A stretch of 64,000 bases of DNA, from the NCBI GenBank assembly GCA_008692225.1, contig VICG01000005.1, forward strand, positions 558,001 through 622,000, given 5' to 3'. Shown here piece by piece: positions 35,221-48,517 of the stretch. Positions within the stretch are counted from its first letter, which is position 1; each line of letters opens with the position of its first letter. The position numbers were made by a program, and so were the translations under genes. This DNA comes from Monilinia fructicola. Its lineage: Eukaryota; Ascomycota; Leotiomycetes; Helotiales; Sclerotiniaceae. The notes beneath the pieces were generated by a model. That model worked only from the letters and a program-made list of their open reading frames with translations. It was not told the origin of the DNA and made no database searches.

Positions 35221-36440
35221 ATCGGGTACATGAAGTAATAGAGTAATGCCGGGATAATACTGTATGTACTCTGTAAGTATGAGATAGGAGGCGTCGAGCT
35301 CAGTCAAGAGTGGACAAGGAGGATTGATCATTGAACATGGCAATTGTTGGTAGACCGATAGACGGCAATCTGAACTTTGGGGTAGTATGTATGTATGTCT
35401 TGTATGTATGTATATATGTATGAATGTATGTATGTATGTATGTATGAACTTTGGATAGGATAACCTTTGTACAGAGTAGAGTTTGAACTCTGAAAAGATG
35501 AAGATTAAGGGCTTGCTATGGGCTGTATGGACTATATGGCTTTGACCAATTCTTGTCCTCGTTCTCAGAAAGTATCATTCTTATTAGAGAGTGGAGGAGG
35601 AATACGAGTAGGTATGGGTAGGGAGATAGTACTATAGTAGGAATACTGCATATATATATATATACCAGGTACTATATAATTAGATGAAGATGAATTGATA
35701 GAAAGAAAATCAGTAGGAATGATGTGATGTGAATTGTGATGTGAATTGATATTCTTCATATAAGAGGAAGATGATATCAGTAGAGTAGGTAGATAGATGG
35801 ATGGATGGATCTGGAATGAAGAATGGATTCTAATAGTTTAGATTATATAAAGCAAGGTTGATCTATTGAACATCTGACTAGGTATATAAGGTTAAAAAGG
35901 CGATACCGAGTATAAGGGATATATATTAGCTTTTTATGATTATTATGATTATTATGATTATTATGATATATGATTATTATGATTATTATGATTATTATGA
36001 TTATTATGATTATTATGATTATTATGATTATTATGATTATTATGATTATTATAATTATTATAATTATTATGATTATTATGATTATTATAATTATTATAAT
36101 AATTTATAATTATAATATAAAGTATATAAGTATTATATAAATTATAGAATAATAAAAATTCTACTAATTATTTACAAAGTACTATCTTTATCTCCATCTT
36201 TATTAATGTTGATTAATATTAAAATTTACATTGATTTTATCACAATATATAATCTCATAGTTGATCTGGAAAAGACACGATTCCCCTGGCTTCTTGAAAT
36301 TCTCAAGGTCAAGGCGTCCCTGGCTTTTCATTCCAAACAAGCAAAGCACAGTCTATTGTCTCAATTGCGATTCAAAGACCCATTTGATTATTGTACGGAG
36401 TACAGAGTACATCCATAATCATAATTAACTCAAGTCATAT
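34431..36440. other. Microsatellite-rich intergenic DNA
   Basis: No gene supported. Repeats: CCATCTCC units (34562-34595), GAT triplets (34809-34850), AAAT tetramers (35184-35222), TATG tetramers (35385-35450), and a GATTATTAT nonamer array at about 35936-36108. The sequence around 36110-36240 is AT-rich. Confidence 0.6.
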
Positions 36441-37589
36441 ATGGATCCATAAATACTCCAGCTATTCCATATTACCCAAGTAGGTAATTATACTCATAAT
36501 CATCATCCTCATCGTAATTCTCATCATATTCATAACCTTATTGTCATATTCATGCCTACCTGGGTAAGTCTTGCTAGTTAGTATTCATATTCATTCATGT
36601 TCATGTTCATGTTCATGTTCATATCCATAGATTCATATTCAATTCCACATCTATCCATCTTCACATCTATCTACATCCATGGATTGATTCATCATATTCA
36701 TACCTCTTTCTCTCTTTTACCTTAACCTTACCTACTTGCTAGTCATTTGCATTTGCATTTGCATTTGCATTGTATTTTCATTTTCACTTCCATTTCCATT
36801 TCCATTTCCATTTCCACTCTCACTTTCACTTTCATATTCATATTCATCTTCACATTCACATTTACATTCACAATCACATTCACAAATTGCTCTTTCCCTA
36901 TTCTGCTTTCAAATCTAATCGTTCTTTCCTTCTCTCTTCCTATCTGTTGCTCTCCTTCCCTCCTTCCCTCCTTCCCTCTTCTCCTTCTCTTCTTTATTAT
37001 TGTTTTTTCCTACTTCGAACTTGCATAAGCATTACTGTTATTGCATACCAGCCACTTACCTTCCTCCACTGTTAACACCACTTACCTACTCATCATCATC
37101 AAGACTTATTAAAACTTCTCTACTACTTATTCCTCACTTACTCACTTACTGACTTACTCACTCACTTACTACATACATACTGCAATCAACTGCAGCAACA
37201 CCACCACCACCACCCACCACCACTACCACTTTCATCATCCATCCCATCATCATTCATCATCAATCATCAACAGCAACAACAACAGCAACGCAGCAACAGC
37301 AGCAACACCAACAACGACAAAGACATCAACAGAGTCTCATCACGACCCATCAAAACCCATCAAAACCACTAACCATCAACTTACCAATCACCAACGACCA
37401 ACTACAAACTATCAACTGACAATCACTCAATAAACCAATTAATCAATCAATCCTTTACTTCACTCTCACATATTGTAATCGTACACCTCGGCTGTCATTC
37501 CTCACTCTATCTAAATTCTTTCTCTTCTCTTCCTTACTTCCATTAATATCCTGCTTTCATCTTCTTACTTACTCTCTGCTCTTTGCTCT
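36441..37589 (+). promoter_or_regulatory. G-poor leader-like region upstream of SOK1
   Basis: For over 1.1 kb the plus strand is poor in G and rich in C, A and T, with CATTTG/CATTTC repeats (36745-36850), CTCACTTA units and CAGCAACAACAAC runs (37270-37310). Such unstructured G-poor sequence is typical of long fungal 5' leaders. It ends where the SOK1-like coding segments begin, so I infer it is the promoter and 5' UTR of that gene. No splice sites or uORF are assigned. Confidence 0.4.
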
Positions 37590-38479
37590 TTGCTCTTCTC
37601 TTCAAGATTGTTCTACTTCCAAGAACTTCCTTTGTTGTTGCCATCTTTGATCTTTTCCAACGCTCATCCAACAAAGGCCGTTCCTACCAATCCCTCCCCT
37701 TTCCTGTACAAACTACCATTCGTCGATAATAGAAGTCAACTGAGGTTGAAGAAAACTATAGAACCTGGTTATCAATCATTGGGGCGAAGAAGATCTGTCA
37801 GGTTTCACAAAAGAGGTATGTTTTGCAAGTTCCCGGTCTAATGCACAAGTACAAACAACTCTTTCGTGTGGATTCGAGAACACCTCGAAATGGGCGTACA
37901 AGTAAATGTTCCTACCCGTACCGCATCCACGAGATCATACTTTCGAAGTACAGACTGCACTCGTTGTTTGCCCACAAGTATTATGATACCTTGCCGCCCA
38001 AGCCACAAGATAAAGATAAAGCAATGACTAACACAGAACCTTGATAGATCTACTTTTTTGGATTACGGAACAGTTCTTTTCTATTAGTAAAGCTTGATAC
38101 CCGAAGACACTTTTGAAATAGACCTCATAAGTTGGGTCGAGAATCACAGCAAGAGGAGCACGATGCAGGGAAGAGACAGCGTGGGAATAGCATCACAACT
38201 ACTCCCGAAAGACCTACGAATAATGATGGCAGAGCCATCCCGAGGCTCAGGTAACAGAGAGAGCGCAAGAATCTAGGGAGATTAATAGCCATGACCCCCA
38301 AGAATATGTTTACAGTCGTCCGATACCTTTACGGCCAATAACAGCTCACCACCCACAAACCCAGCACCCAAATCCTTTGAACGATCGACAACTTCATCCA
38401 GTCAAGAGAGTTCAGGTAAATAAAGAGGAGCACAAAACTGTAGTCAAGCCGGCCTTGAACCTCCAGTCACCAATCAACC

Positions 38480-40218
38480 CTGAGTGACTTGAGTGAACAA
38501 GATCATCCACAATCCCAAACTTCGACCGATATCAACTTCGATCCGGATTTTCATTTCAGACCCAATCTAGACGGGGAAAAGGCCGAAAGAAGACCCAGAA
38601 GCCAACGAGTTCTGGGACACGATGCGCTCGCAACTTCAAAGTTATCTTCTTGATCGTGATCAATTCGGAGAGAGATTTGGGAGATGCGGAATGGTGTTTA
38701 CCCGCAACACTTAAAGCCATCAAGGAATTTTAGAGACATTGTCCCACAGCGGGATCGGGCGTCGGTGGAGGAGACCTTTAACGTTGATTTGTTGATGCAG
38801 CAATTCCGAAAGGGCGTTGCTGATCTAGGTAAACTTGCCATTATGGCTCTCGCAACTTCTGAAGTGTCACTGCGCACCGATGAGAGACTCCTGGGTGGAT
38901 GACATGGTTCTTCAGTTGAGCGAAGGTGAAAGAACTGGGACGTGGGAATGTTGGTCTCTGGAATGCGAATTTGCTGGGCGTCTTGGAAGCCATGAAGCTC
39001 GTAAGTGCTGCGTAACATTTGAGCTCGATCGAATTGCGCTAATGGTGAATGCAGGACGTGGCAAACCACCAAATAAGTGTTTGGCCGTTACTAATCGATG
39101 ACACGTCCAGTTTGAGCAAAAATTCTTTGTAAGAAAGATTGCGATGGGTAGAGTAGACATCGCTTCAGCACATGATGGTTCAGAAAGTCGGCAAACTTGC
39201 CAGACGTCTTCCATCGGACGCATCCACACGAACTCAGAAAACACGTGGATTTTATGAAGGCGCTTGTGAATCTAACACTGCCACAAAGCCATAGAACCTG
39301 TTCCTCACACCTTCCTGTTTGATGAGGAGCGTCCTGTAAGCTTCGCGCGGATATGCTAGATCTGATCAACCTTGAAATTGTATGTTCTTGTATACAAGCT
39401 CGAAGCATCCTCCAGAATGAACGATGTCAGGTCAGTCCACAGGATGATACACCTGCTACCTCGTCATATATATCTTCTCCTGCGGATGAAGGTGTCCTCT
39501 CAGCACCGACAGTACCTTTCAGAGAATGATTTTACCGCCAAACGCAAGTACAATCATTTGGCCCAGGAAAGAGGCCACTTCTCAAGAGAACTTTCAGGTC
39601 GACAAGTATGGTACCCAACCTAGATGACGAAGCATGGATTCTGTAACATCCAGCCCGATCTTCTCCCATCGACAACCGCATCTACCCCTGACACATATCC
39701 TGTGACCCACTTTATTTGTCCTTCAAAACTCGGATTCAACATCGCAAGTACGCACGTCTTTGCAGGCTCTTCTGGCCTCTTCATCGTCCCAGATAGGTGG
39801 ACGGCATTGTCGTCCAATATCGCCTTGCAAATTCTTCGATCAACACCCACTCCATGGCCCGCTTCCAGTATTCGAGTCCCATCTCTCATTCCACCTCTCA
39901 AACTCGCGATCCAAACTCTATCAGGAAGCAGAAGCACGCATCCTTTCAAAATTGTATCCGAATTGCAAAAGCTCGTGATTCATATACCTGTTTTGAACAG
40001 TCTGCAAATATTTGATGCGGCCACATCACAAACCGCAAATGGAATCTTCAAAGGAATGCACCAGTGATGGGCAAAAAGAAGAAATTACCGAAGTTGCGAC
40101 CAGAATTGCACACATTGGTATTTTACATTGGAGGGTGTGGGCACATTGCATATCTTGTCAATCAGATGCCGAAGAAGGTGATGTCAACATTGACGCAAGA
40201 TTCAGGTCTACCGGTTGA
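38480..40218 (+). CDS. SOK1: SOK1/TCP11-family protein, frame broken by many indels
   Basis: Yeast SOK1 suppresses loss of cAMP-dependent kinase; the TCP11 domain is its hallmark. Conserved TCP11-type blocks occur here in order but in shifting frames: ANEFWDTMRSQLQSYLLDRD (about 38,610), DAEWCLPATLKAIKE, DRASVEETFNVDLLMQQFRK, LLKCHCAPMRDSWVDDMV, LLGVLEAMKL, a clean 54-nt intron (39001-39054, GTAAGT/GCAG), DVANHQI, FEQKFFVRKIAMGRVDIASA, TFLFDEER, KLRADMLDLINLEI, LPVFESHLSFHLSNSRSKLY, EVATRIAHIGILHWRVW. At least four shifts are one-base losses in homopolymers: AA 38726-38727, G 38741, GGG 38937-38939, AA 38968-38969. The N-terminus probably extends back toward 37590 but is unreadable. Intact splice sites and conserved residues argue for consensus errors rather than old decay. 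A true pseudogene is the alternative. Confidence 0.8.
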
Positions 40219-42339
40219 TGAGTCCTAAAAGAATCATAAAATGGATGATTACAAATAACAATCTTTCGAAAAGCGCTCTCAACAGCGAACCAAGCCAGGG
40301 GTGATGATTCGAAGGAGACTGCTAACCCGAAGTCATATTTAAGCCAGACTTCGGATACGTTATGCGATGAATATCATATGAAGAAAACACCATCTTCAGG
40401 AAGACTGGAGATATATATTGTTACAACATATATCGAAAAACTCAGAGACGCCTTAAAAAATTTCTTTCCATTCCTACCACATCTTTAAATTCGCATTGCT
40501 TTGGAGTCATTCGGGGCTGGGCGGTCGGTTGGGTTCCGGTCTTGCATACCTGCATCTTTCCAATTTCTTAAATTTGATACCAGCGTCTGTCATTTCCTTT
40601 CGCATTCAATCGACCACAAAATCTTGTACAATAGTTGTCGAACCATCATTCATTGGGTTGGTGTGTGACTTGTTTGGGAACAACTAAATCAGCATCTCAT
40701 CTGGGTCGGTTTAGGTGCAAAAATTACTTTGATCATTTGAGTGTCATGTATAACACGCGTTTGGAGTATGTCTTACTTTTTTTTTTGGCTTTAGCTTACA
40801 ATTTTGCCCAGTGCTTTGTGAGTGAGTCTGGTCGCGCGTAGTTTTTTTTGGGTTGGGTTTTATCTTTGGATTGGATTGAATTGCTTGGATAGGTTAGGCT
40901 GGCATCGATAGGATGAATATAGATAGGTGGCATGGATTTGGGACGATAGTGATAATGTTATATCCTCATCCAGATGGAAAGGGAGGAAAGAGAGAAACCA
41001 CTGCAACAAATGGGAGTGACTGCAGCTTTGAATGGTGAATTGCGAATGAATGAATTGGATTGGGTTGGATTAATTGGATTCAATGATTGGCGAACTGGCT
41101 TAGTTGGTGGTTGTTACATTTTTGTAACTCGGAGCATGCATACTGAATTGGAAAAAATGAATTAAAATTGATTCTCAATAATGATATATGAAAAATGATC
41201 TTGGCATGGAACTGTAGATTAAAGAGGAGGAGGAGGAGAGAAGGAGGAGGAGGAGGATGTGAACGAAGGAAAGCGAGCTGTTGGTTGGAGTATAAATATG
41301 TTGATATATTGTACTCACTTGTAATATATATATAAAATGTAAAATATGAAATGCAATATCACATACACACACACACACACATATCAAATCCCATGAATTA
41401 AATTGACGGACGAGAAACAATCGAGATCAAAATTGTGCTGTTGATGTAATTTCATATCATTAATCCGAATATTCATCTGCGTTTGGATAGATGTGATATC
41501 TAACCAGACATCCATCACTTACTACTACCTACACGAAATCGATTCCGGCACTTTGTCACATCTTTCTTTCTTGTCCGTGTAATCCTATGGATGGATATCA
41601 GATCCCGGTTGCCACCCTGAAAGCGTGGTGTTTGGAGCCTTTTGTATCAGATGTCTTCGCTTGGATCTTCCCGACCTGCCATTTGCATCATATATGCTTT
41701 TCTATGCATTCTAAAATGCAGCCACCATCCTTTCCCACCTCACTCGCTCCTCCTTCGTATTACTCCTGTATCTTCTCTCCTCAACAAGTCTACTGATAAA
41801 ATTAAACATACAACTCCTTCCCTCACCCTCCCTCGAAAACCCTCGCTAGAAGAAAAAAACCGCCCAACCCAATGCAGACTATAATCCAATGCGCTTCTCA
41901 TATTCATACATCATCGATCCATACATCTATAACGCAATGCACGACGCACTCTAACCATACAATCCTTGAAAACCGAAGAAAACCAAAAGTAAACAATCAA
42001 AACGCTAATGACAGTGGTATATGCTATGATTGCAAAATCGTTTCTTCGTGCCAAATTATTCGTAAGTATTTCCGTCCTTCCCATTCCGTCCACGCTAATA
42101 ACAAACCCATCCCTTCGCCCAGTTCAAGCTTCAAATTCAGATAAAAGAAAGTAATAAAAATCTCTCGCCGATATTAGGATTTCAACCACACAACAAAAGA
42201 ATAACCAGATATCATAAACAAAGATAATGCATCTCATGATGCTGAGATACATGAGTTGTGAGCACTGCCTCGTTATTAAAAATGCCACTTTGCCATTACT
42301 ATTGAAGCGATTATTCATATAATGACGGGCTTAGCAACA
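40219..42339. other. Intergenic between convergent SOK1 and SOG2
   Basis: About 2.1 kb with no supported gene. It contains a GAGGAG microsatellite (41224-41255), a CA tract (41364-41382) and AT-rich patches. It should hold the 3' UTRs of the two convergent genes. Small frames at 41587-41884 and 41872-42144 have no domain. Confidence 0.5.
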
Positions 42340-45325
42340 TTGTCGGTCCATCATTCACACCCACTGGGACGTCATGGTGCCACTTGGATCCATTGAACAA
42401 TAGTATCCGCCAGTCAAGACATTGCCGTAAACATTGCCCAAAAGCTGCCACTTTGTGGAAGACGGAACAGTAGCTTGAACCGCTGTCCTAATGCTGCACT
42501 TTGTGGAGTCATTGGCAGTGGAACTTGTGACGCAGACGATTGTGTGTATAGGAGCTGTTCGAACTACATTTGCTTGTCGATTTGCTAAGAAGCCCCAGGG
42601 TGAATTTGTAAATCATAGCTCCCGTTTCCTTAATGGCTTTTGAAGGGCTCTGAGAAGAACGATAACTTCGGTGACGAAAGCTAATTACGCCTTTACTTTC
42701 TTGACCTTGACAAGAATCCAAGTATGACTGAATGCATTTGTGATTAGTAAGTGAATGAAAGCAGTTACATAGCTATACTTACATCTACCATCGCCCACAC
42801 ATCTCCCAGAATCCCTTTTGCTCTCTGATATCAGGGTCTTGAGTTTGATTGTTGATAGGCAGAATTTTAATTTCTCGGCTATTGAATGCGTTTGACATTT
42901 ATGTATTAGTATTTTCAGTACCGTTTAGCATATCCGCATTCGGTAAATTGGCACTCTTTTGCATGGATACGTGGAAATAGGCGTTGACATTGGAAGACTT
43001 CTGAGGGCCATATCTGATATATGTTGTAAACGTAAAAATATCTTTTCGAAAATCTTGTCTTCCTCCGTAAAATCTCCAACCATGCGTCCACTGGTACCTG
43101 TCGAGACAAATGATTCTCAGAGCGTGGCGTAGCACTAATCATTGCGGCAGAACGCCTATTTCCATTCAAAAATGGTGATGGAGCATCTATCGCAACTCGT
43201 AAATTATTTGTATGCTGAATGACAGTCGCACTTCTTGTTCTGAAACTCGTACCGGTCTCTCTCGAGTCGGAGTAAGTGACTTATCCTGACATAAGATCCA
43301 GCTTCGTAGTTACCATTCCGGATGTCTACCAGTTCGACTTTGACCTGGGGGAACAAGCTCGCGCCGGCATTTCGTACTTCCGCCACGCTTCCGTACAATT
43401 GAAGTAATAGTGTACGAATATATCGAGGGTCGCCGTTAATGAGAAGGACTTCGACGTTTTGTGAAAGTTGAGCAACATACATGAATGTATGCACCAACGC
43501 CAAGTTAAGCAGGACGTTTGACATTTTCGTTTGATCGAGGAGAAGCTTCTTCATCCTCTTCGGAATAAGAATCATAGCGTTGAACATCCTGATCTAGCTC
43601 TCTACGTGTGTTTTGGCATTGTAGAACACTCTCTCCAAGGTCGTTTTCTTTCACCCGGATTTCGAACCAGGCCGATCAATGTTTCGATGAGAGGGTGAAC
43701 TTGAAACAAAGCGTACAATACACCTTAGCCCCCTCGATAATAGGATGGCGAAGTAGATTCTCGTTTACGTTCTGGTAAGCTTGATAGGCGGCGCACATAG
43801 GTAGCTCGTCCAGCGGAGTCTGCTGGGCTTGCTGGCTCATCGTATTGCCATTGGATCCAATACTATTACCTTGCATTGCAGATCCGTGACTGAGACCTCT
43901 GTTATGAAGACTGTAGCGATTCGATCTGTTTGTTTCGTCAACAGTTCCCAATTCGGCTGCCTTTCTTGAAACAATACCCATTCGTCGTGAGCGATCTACA
44001 GAAGAACGTGTCTGGGCGATCACGGTTGGCTTGCAAGAGGCTCTCGCTGTTGCTGCGAACCCTCTCATTTGTGCTTCCGATAGTGAGAGGCAACACACCG
44101 GGCCGTCGAAGTGCTGCGTTCTGTTGCGAAAACCCTCTTTGATGCGATCTGGAAGGTATAGGAGGGCTCGAGGCTGCGCTGGTGAAGGGGAACACCCTCA
44201 ACTCTTATAGGGAAACGGCCACTCACAACACGCTTCACAGTAGGTCGTTGGGTCTCGGGTGCCTTCGCTTGATTCTTCTCACCAGATTCGGTTTCAGGTC
44301 GACCCATAGCTTTATGCTTCAAGAATCTCTTGATCTGTGTTGTAACGGTAATATCTTCTATTTTCACCTTCTTGGAAGGACCACCAATAGGAGAGTTCAA
44401 GGGCTGTGGTTGAAGTACCTCTTTGGGTGGAAATCTTAGAGGATTCCCATCCAATTTAAGAACTTGAAGAGACGTCATATCTGCCACACATAAGGGAAGT
44501 TCCTCAATTCTGTTCTTTTGAACGGATAGAACTTTCAATGATGTCAAGTTTATGATATCTGGGGGTAAAATACGGAGCTTGTTCCGTCCGAGGTCGAGAA
44601 TCTCAAGAGAAGTTAATTGGCATATCTAAAACAAAAGTCAGCATCTTTGAGCCTGTCTCACAATATTGTGACCTCGCATACTGCTAGTGGAAATTCTCGA
44701 ATAATATTGTTTCGAACGTTTAGGTATCTCGTAGTGAAGTACATTCAGCGAATTTTGCGGGGAATGTGGAAAATTTGGTTATGAGATAATGCAAGCCTGT
44801 AGCATGAAGTTCCGTTAGCTTTGTGATCATCAATGTGTATCCTGTTTCTGAGATAATGGAGACAGAGCCAAACAGCGCAACATGGCAAGTCCAGTAAATC
44901 AAGACAAACCCCAAGCCTCCTGCAAGAAAGGAAAGAGTATAAATACCGCTCAAGCTCAATTTTTTATGATATCAACAACCTCCTCGGGAAACTTTTGTAT
45001 CTGCTTGTGGCTCAAATCGATTGTTACTCCTGGCTTCAGCTCATTGCTGACAGCGCTTGACTCTGCAGCTTTCACGATGTTTTCTTCCAACGCTTTATTC
45101 ATATATTCCCGTGCCAACGCGATAACTTGTCCTTGTGACAAAGGGATTTGAGAGGATAGGGAAGAGTTTGACGGGGGATGCCTAATCGTTGGACCACGTC
45201 GTGATGCGCTCAGATTTTGTGGCCTATGACCCTGGACCTGAAACTGGCATAGCATTTTCGAATTTTGGTCGACCAGATGACATTATTGACGCTCCGAGAG
45301 GGGGACCAGTTGGTCGTTCCATCAT
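42340..45325 (-). CDS. SOG2: SOG2-like leucine-rich-repeat protein (RAM pathway), frame broken
   Basis: Sog2 is an LRR subunit of the RAM/MOR kinase network (with Kic1 and Hym1) that controls polarity and cell separation. Likely start is ATG 45325 (MMERPTGPPLGASIMSS). Blocks in order: PLSQGQVIALARE, SNELKPGVTIDLSHKQIQKF, PEEVVDIIKN, a 150-nt intron (44946-44797), LALSHNQ, FPAKFAECTSLR, a second intron (acceptor TTTTAG), CQLTSLEILDLGRNKLRILP, TSLKVLSVQKNRIEELPLC, LQVLKLDGNPLRFPPKEVLQ, TTQIKRFLKHK, KRVVSGRFPIRVEG, LDELPMCAAYQAYQNVNENL, IPKRMKKLLLDQTKMSNVLL, YVAQLSQNVEVLLINGDPRY, KAIKETGAMIYK. The frame changes many times. Two shifts are clear one-base gains: AA at 44958-44959 and AAAA at 44770-44773 on the plus strand. 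Gene length is normal for the family. The 3' end is approximate. Confidence 0.85.
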
Positions 45326-46537
45326 AATATTTTCCCAACTCGACCCTTTTAGTTATATGTCGCTGCTGCTGTTGTTGTTCTTCTTGTGAGATGTGGTAGT
45401 GGATGTTTCAACAGTTTCTCGATTCGCAAAAAAGGGACCAGACCCTTATCAATTCGATTGGGAATACTTGTAGTGTCGAATATTTGAATGGGTTGTAATC
45501 TTGAGAATTGGACGAAGAAGAAAGGACAAGAAGCATAATGAGGGGTTTTATGTCCTATGTAACACCATGCATCTGTAATAAGTTTGGGGAAAGAGAATAT
45601 ATTCGACCGTCTTCTTCCTTCTGTCTTCTGTCGCAATTGAATTACTTGTTGTCACATTGACATTGGCATCATGATTTTCGGTTAGCTGTCTCAAAATGGC
45701 TAAGCGTCGGCTTTGGATTGATGCAGGTACCGATAAGTTTAATAAAATATGTTGCATTTCGTTTTCTTAGGTCTGGTGCGAGCTACATACATACATACAT
45801 ATATATCCATGGATATATCCATACATACATACATACACACACACATACACATACACACACAATACACATAAACACACACATACACACACACATATACACA
45901 CATACACACATACATATACATCCAGTAGTGTAACCTCAGATTTATATCTTCGGTTTTTGTTTGTTCATGACAAGTATGTGAACGAAGCCAAAAGACAAAA
46001 CAGGCTTGCACTAGCCCTTCTTAGATATTCATCAAATTCTACTGTGGTCAGTGTCGATATCCAGAAGTCTCGACAAGAAACTAAGTACTTGTCCATCCTG
46101 TTGGTCTAATATTTTATATCTTCTCCTCCCAGCACTCCTTCACTTGACCCTTACAAATAGTGCAACTTGGTACTTAAGACAGAGAACTATTGGCATGGAA
46201 GATGATCATTAATATCTCTCTCGATCAGAGGAATCTTTGACACCAAATTATCACCATACTACTGCTTCACTTCACTGGTAATGGAAACATAGGTCACGCG
46301 AATCCAGAACATTGACTCCAAGGTAAACTACTCAAAGAGAGCCAAAGATTTCATAAGCAACGTGGCGTAAGGCTTTCAATTGAATAAGAGGAAGGTCTTT
46401 GGATTTGTTTGTTCTATGGAGGATTAGATGATAACTTGGAACTTGTCTATTTTCCCATCAACCAAACCAAACCAAAACCAAACTTGACTTCAACCACCAC
46501 CCAACGGTTCCAGAACTCCCCTCCAAATAAATTCAAA
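45326..46537. other. Divergent intergenic region with CA/ACAT microsatellite
   Basis: About 1.2 kb between the divergent SOG2 and RecQ starts; both promoters must be here. A compound microsatellite of ACAT, ACAC and ATAC units occupies 45785-45925 and accounts for the His/Thr-rich frames read there. No gene is supported. Confidence 0.55.
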
Positions 46538-48121
46538 ATGCCTTTATCAAGGTCAAATTCTTGTGTTGATATTGACTTTACACTTCGCCGTATATTCAAA
46601 AAGTCTTCCTTCCGGTAGTTCACCACGGCAATATAATCCTAAAACCTTGAGCTGATCTCCTTCTCAGGCCTCTGCAACGAGAGGTTATCGTTGCTGCATT
46701 GGATGGACATGATGTTTTCATTCAAGCTGCCACTTCATTTGGGAAGAGTTTATGTTTTCAACTGCCTGCAGTGATCGATCATGAAGTAAGTTTCTTGGTG
46801 TTTCGACCGCTTACATAACTATGCTTACTTCTCTAGTCACCATTGTTATCTCACCGTTGCTTTCGCTCATGGTAAGTCTAGACTAACTATTGCTTTGCAT
46901 CTTATACTTACTCTGAGATAGACCGACCAAGTAAATGCTTTGAGATCAGCAGGAATTGCAGCGGGTACCATTAATGGTAATACACCCTGGCCTGAACGAC
47001 AGCGACTCCTCGCAGACCTTGAATCTGGTCATCCGCTTACAAGACTTTTGTATGTGACACCTGAACAGTGCTCAACAGATAGTTTCCGAAAACACCTTAG
47101 GACTGTGCATGAACAGCGAGAGCTCGCTCGAATTGCTGTTGATGAAGCGCACTGTATTAGCGAATGGGTCATGATTTTAGAAAGTCTTTCAACAGTCTTT
47201 CCTGGTTTCGAGAGTCTTTTCCAGATGTTCCTATAATATGTTTAACAGCAACAGCTACAGATCAGGTGCGGCAAGATGTTGTACGTACGATGGGTATGTC
47301 GCAAGCAAATTTGAAGGTGTTCAGGATGACAACAAATAGAGAGAACCTCCACTATGAAGTAAGGTTCAAATCAGATGAAGTAGACCATTTCAATGATTTT
47401 CTACGTTGGCTCAAGGGAGTTCACAGGAATCGAACCGAAAATCCAGAACGTCGGGCAGAACTGGAACAAAAGCAAGAACGTCTGGATAATGTATCGGGCA
47501 TTATTTACACTCTTTTCAGGCAAGAGTGCGAGAATCTCGCATCTAGATTGAGGCACAGTGGAATTGGGGCCAAGGCCTATCATGCTGGGCTCACGCACGA
47601 AGAAAAGACCGAAACATTGAATCGATGGATCAATAATGATCAGGGCTATGATGTGATAGTTGCGACAAACAGCCTTTGGATGGGGATAGATAAGGAGAAT
47701 GTACGTTTCGTCGTTCATTGGCAAATTCCAAAGTCTTTCGAGGGCTTCTATCAAGAGGCTGGAAGAGCCGGAAGGGATGGGAAAGCGAGTATACATATCA
47801 TGTATTACAGCCGCGAGGATCGTGACCGGGCGTACAACAGAGTATCTCGTGATGCCAAAGAAAGAGTCAATCTGGAAGCCCGGGTAAAGAGCTTGAAAGC
47901 TTTAGTTTCCTATTGCGAGGAAACTGATGTATGCCGACACAAGCTAATCTGCAAGTACTTTTGGGGAGAATGAAGTGCCTGATTGTGATTATGCTTGTGA
48001 TTGGCACAAAGATGTTAAAGCCTTGAAAAGGGCAAAGCTCAACGATTTGATGAGTGAAGAATACGTAAGCACGCAAAGAGAATTGGGACGTTTTAACAAT
48101 GGATACGATGAGTACGATTGA
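46538..48121 (+). CDS. RecQ-family DNA helicase, short form, with frame shifts
   Basis: RecQ helicases are 3'-5' DNA unwinding enzymes in nuclear recombination repair. Exons: 46538-46614, 46668-46785, 46837-46871, 46922-48121; the three introns have GTAGTT or GTAAGT donors and CAG/TAG acceptors. Motifs in order: motif 0 (FRPLQREVI), Walker A (AATSFGKSLCFQLP), VISPLLSLMTDQV, DEAHCISEW, LTATATDQVRQDVVRT, IIYTLFRQECENLASRL, DVIVATNSLWMGIDKENVRF, arginine finger QEAGRAGRDG, then a zinc-binding stretch (YCEETDVCRHKLICKYF and CDYACDW). There is no HRDC domain, and the product is about 476 aa, so this is a short RecQ. Three frame problems are seen: a missing G at the exon 2 donor (46785), GGG for GGGG at 47166-47168, and TTTT for TTT at 47959-47962. 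Each is one homopolymer base. Confidence 0.85.
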
Positions 48122-48517
48122 TCTTAGTATCTTTGTCTTAAAATTTATTTCAGCCAGAGCTAATGGGTACCTGCATCGTTACATACGTGTTTGGAAGGTC
48201 ATTTATTCATTGACTTTGGAAATTTCTCCCTTGATAAGGAATTTCTGCAAACAGTTTTCATATCCGCATATCATATCTAAGCAAGAACACAAATAAAGGG
48301 TCTCTATGCATTCATTACTCTTTGAAAATGTACAAAACTGATTGGATTTGCGAAAAGGAGCAAACATTAGTGGAGAATTATATATTCGGAGCTTTTCACC
48401 CCCAAAATTGCTCGCCAATTCAGCAAGATCCTCCGCTTCTCATATCAATCATTCATCTTACGCATAATTACATTCTGAACGCGATTACAAATCTCACACA
48501 CTTCAAACACCGTCACC

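Noticed and set aside
37600..40218. Interpreting the broken SOK1 segments as many small exons
   Set aside because: Only one frame change (39001-39054) has proper intron signals. The others occur within conserved blocks at homopolymers, too close for introns.
45718..46011. His/Thr-rich and Tyr/Val-Cys-rich frames over a CA/TA region
   Set aside because: These are microsatellite translations; no start context or neighbouring exon.
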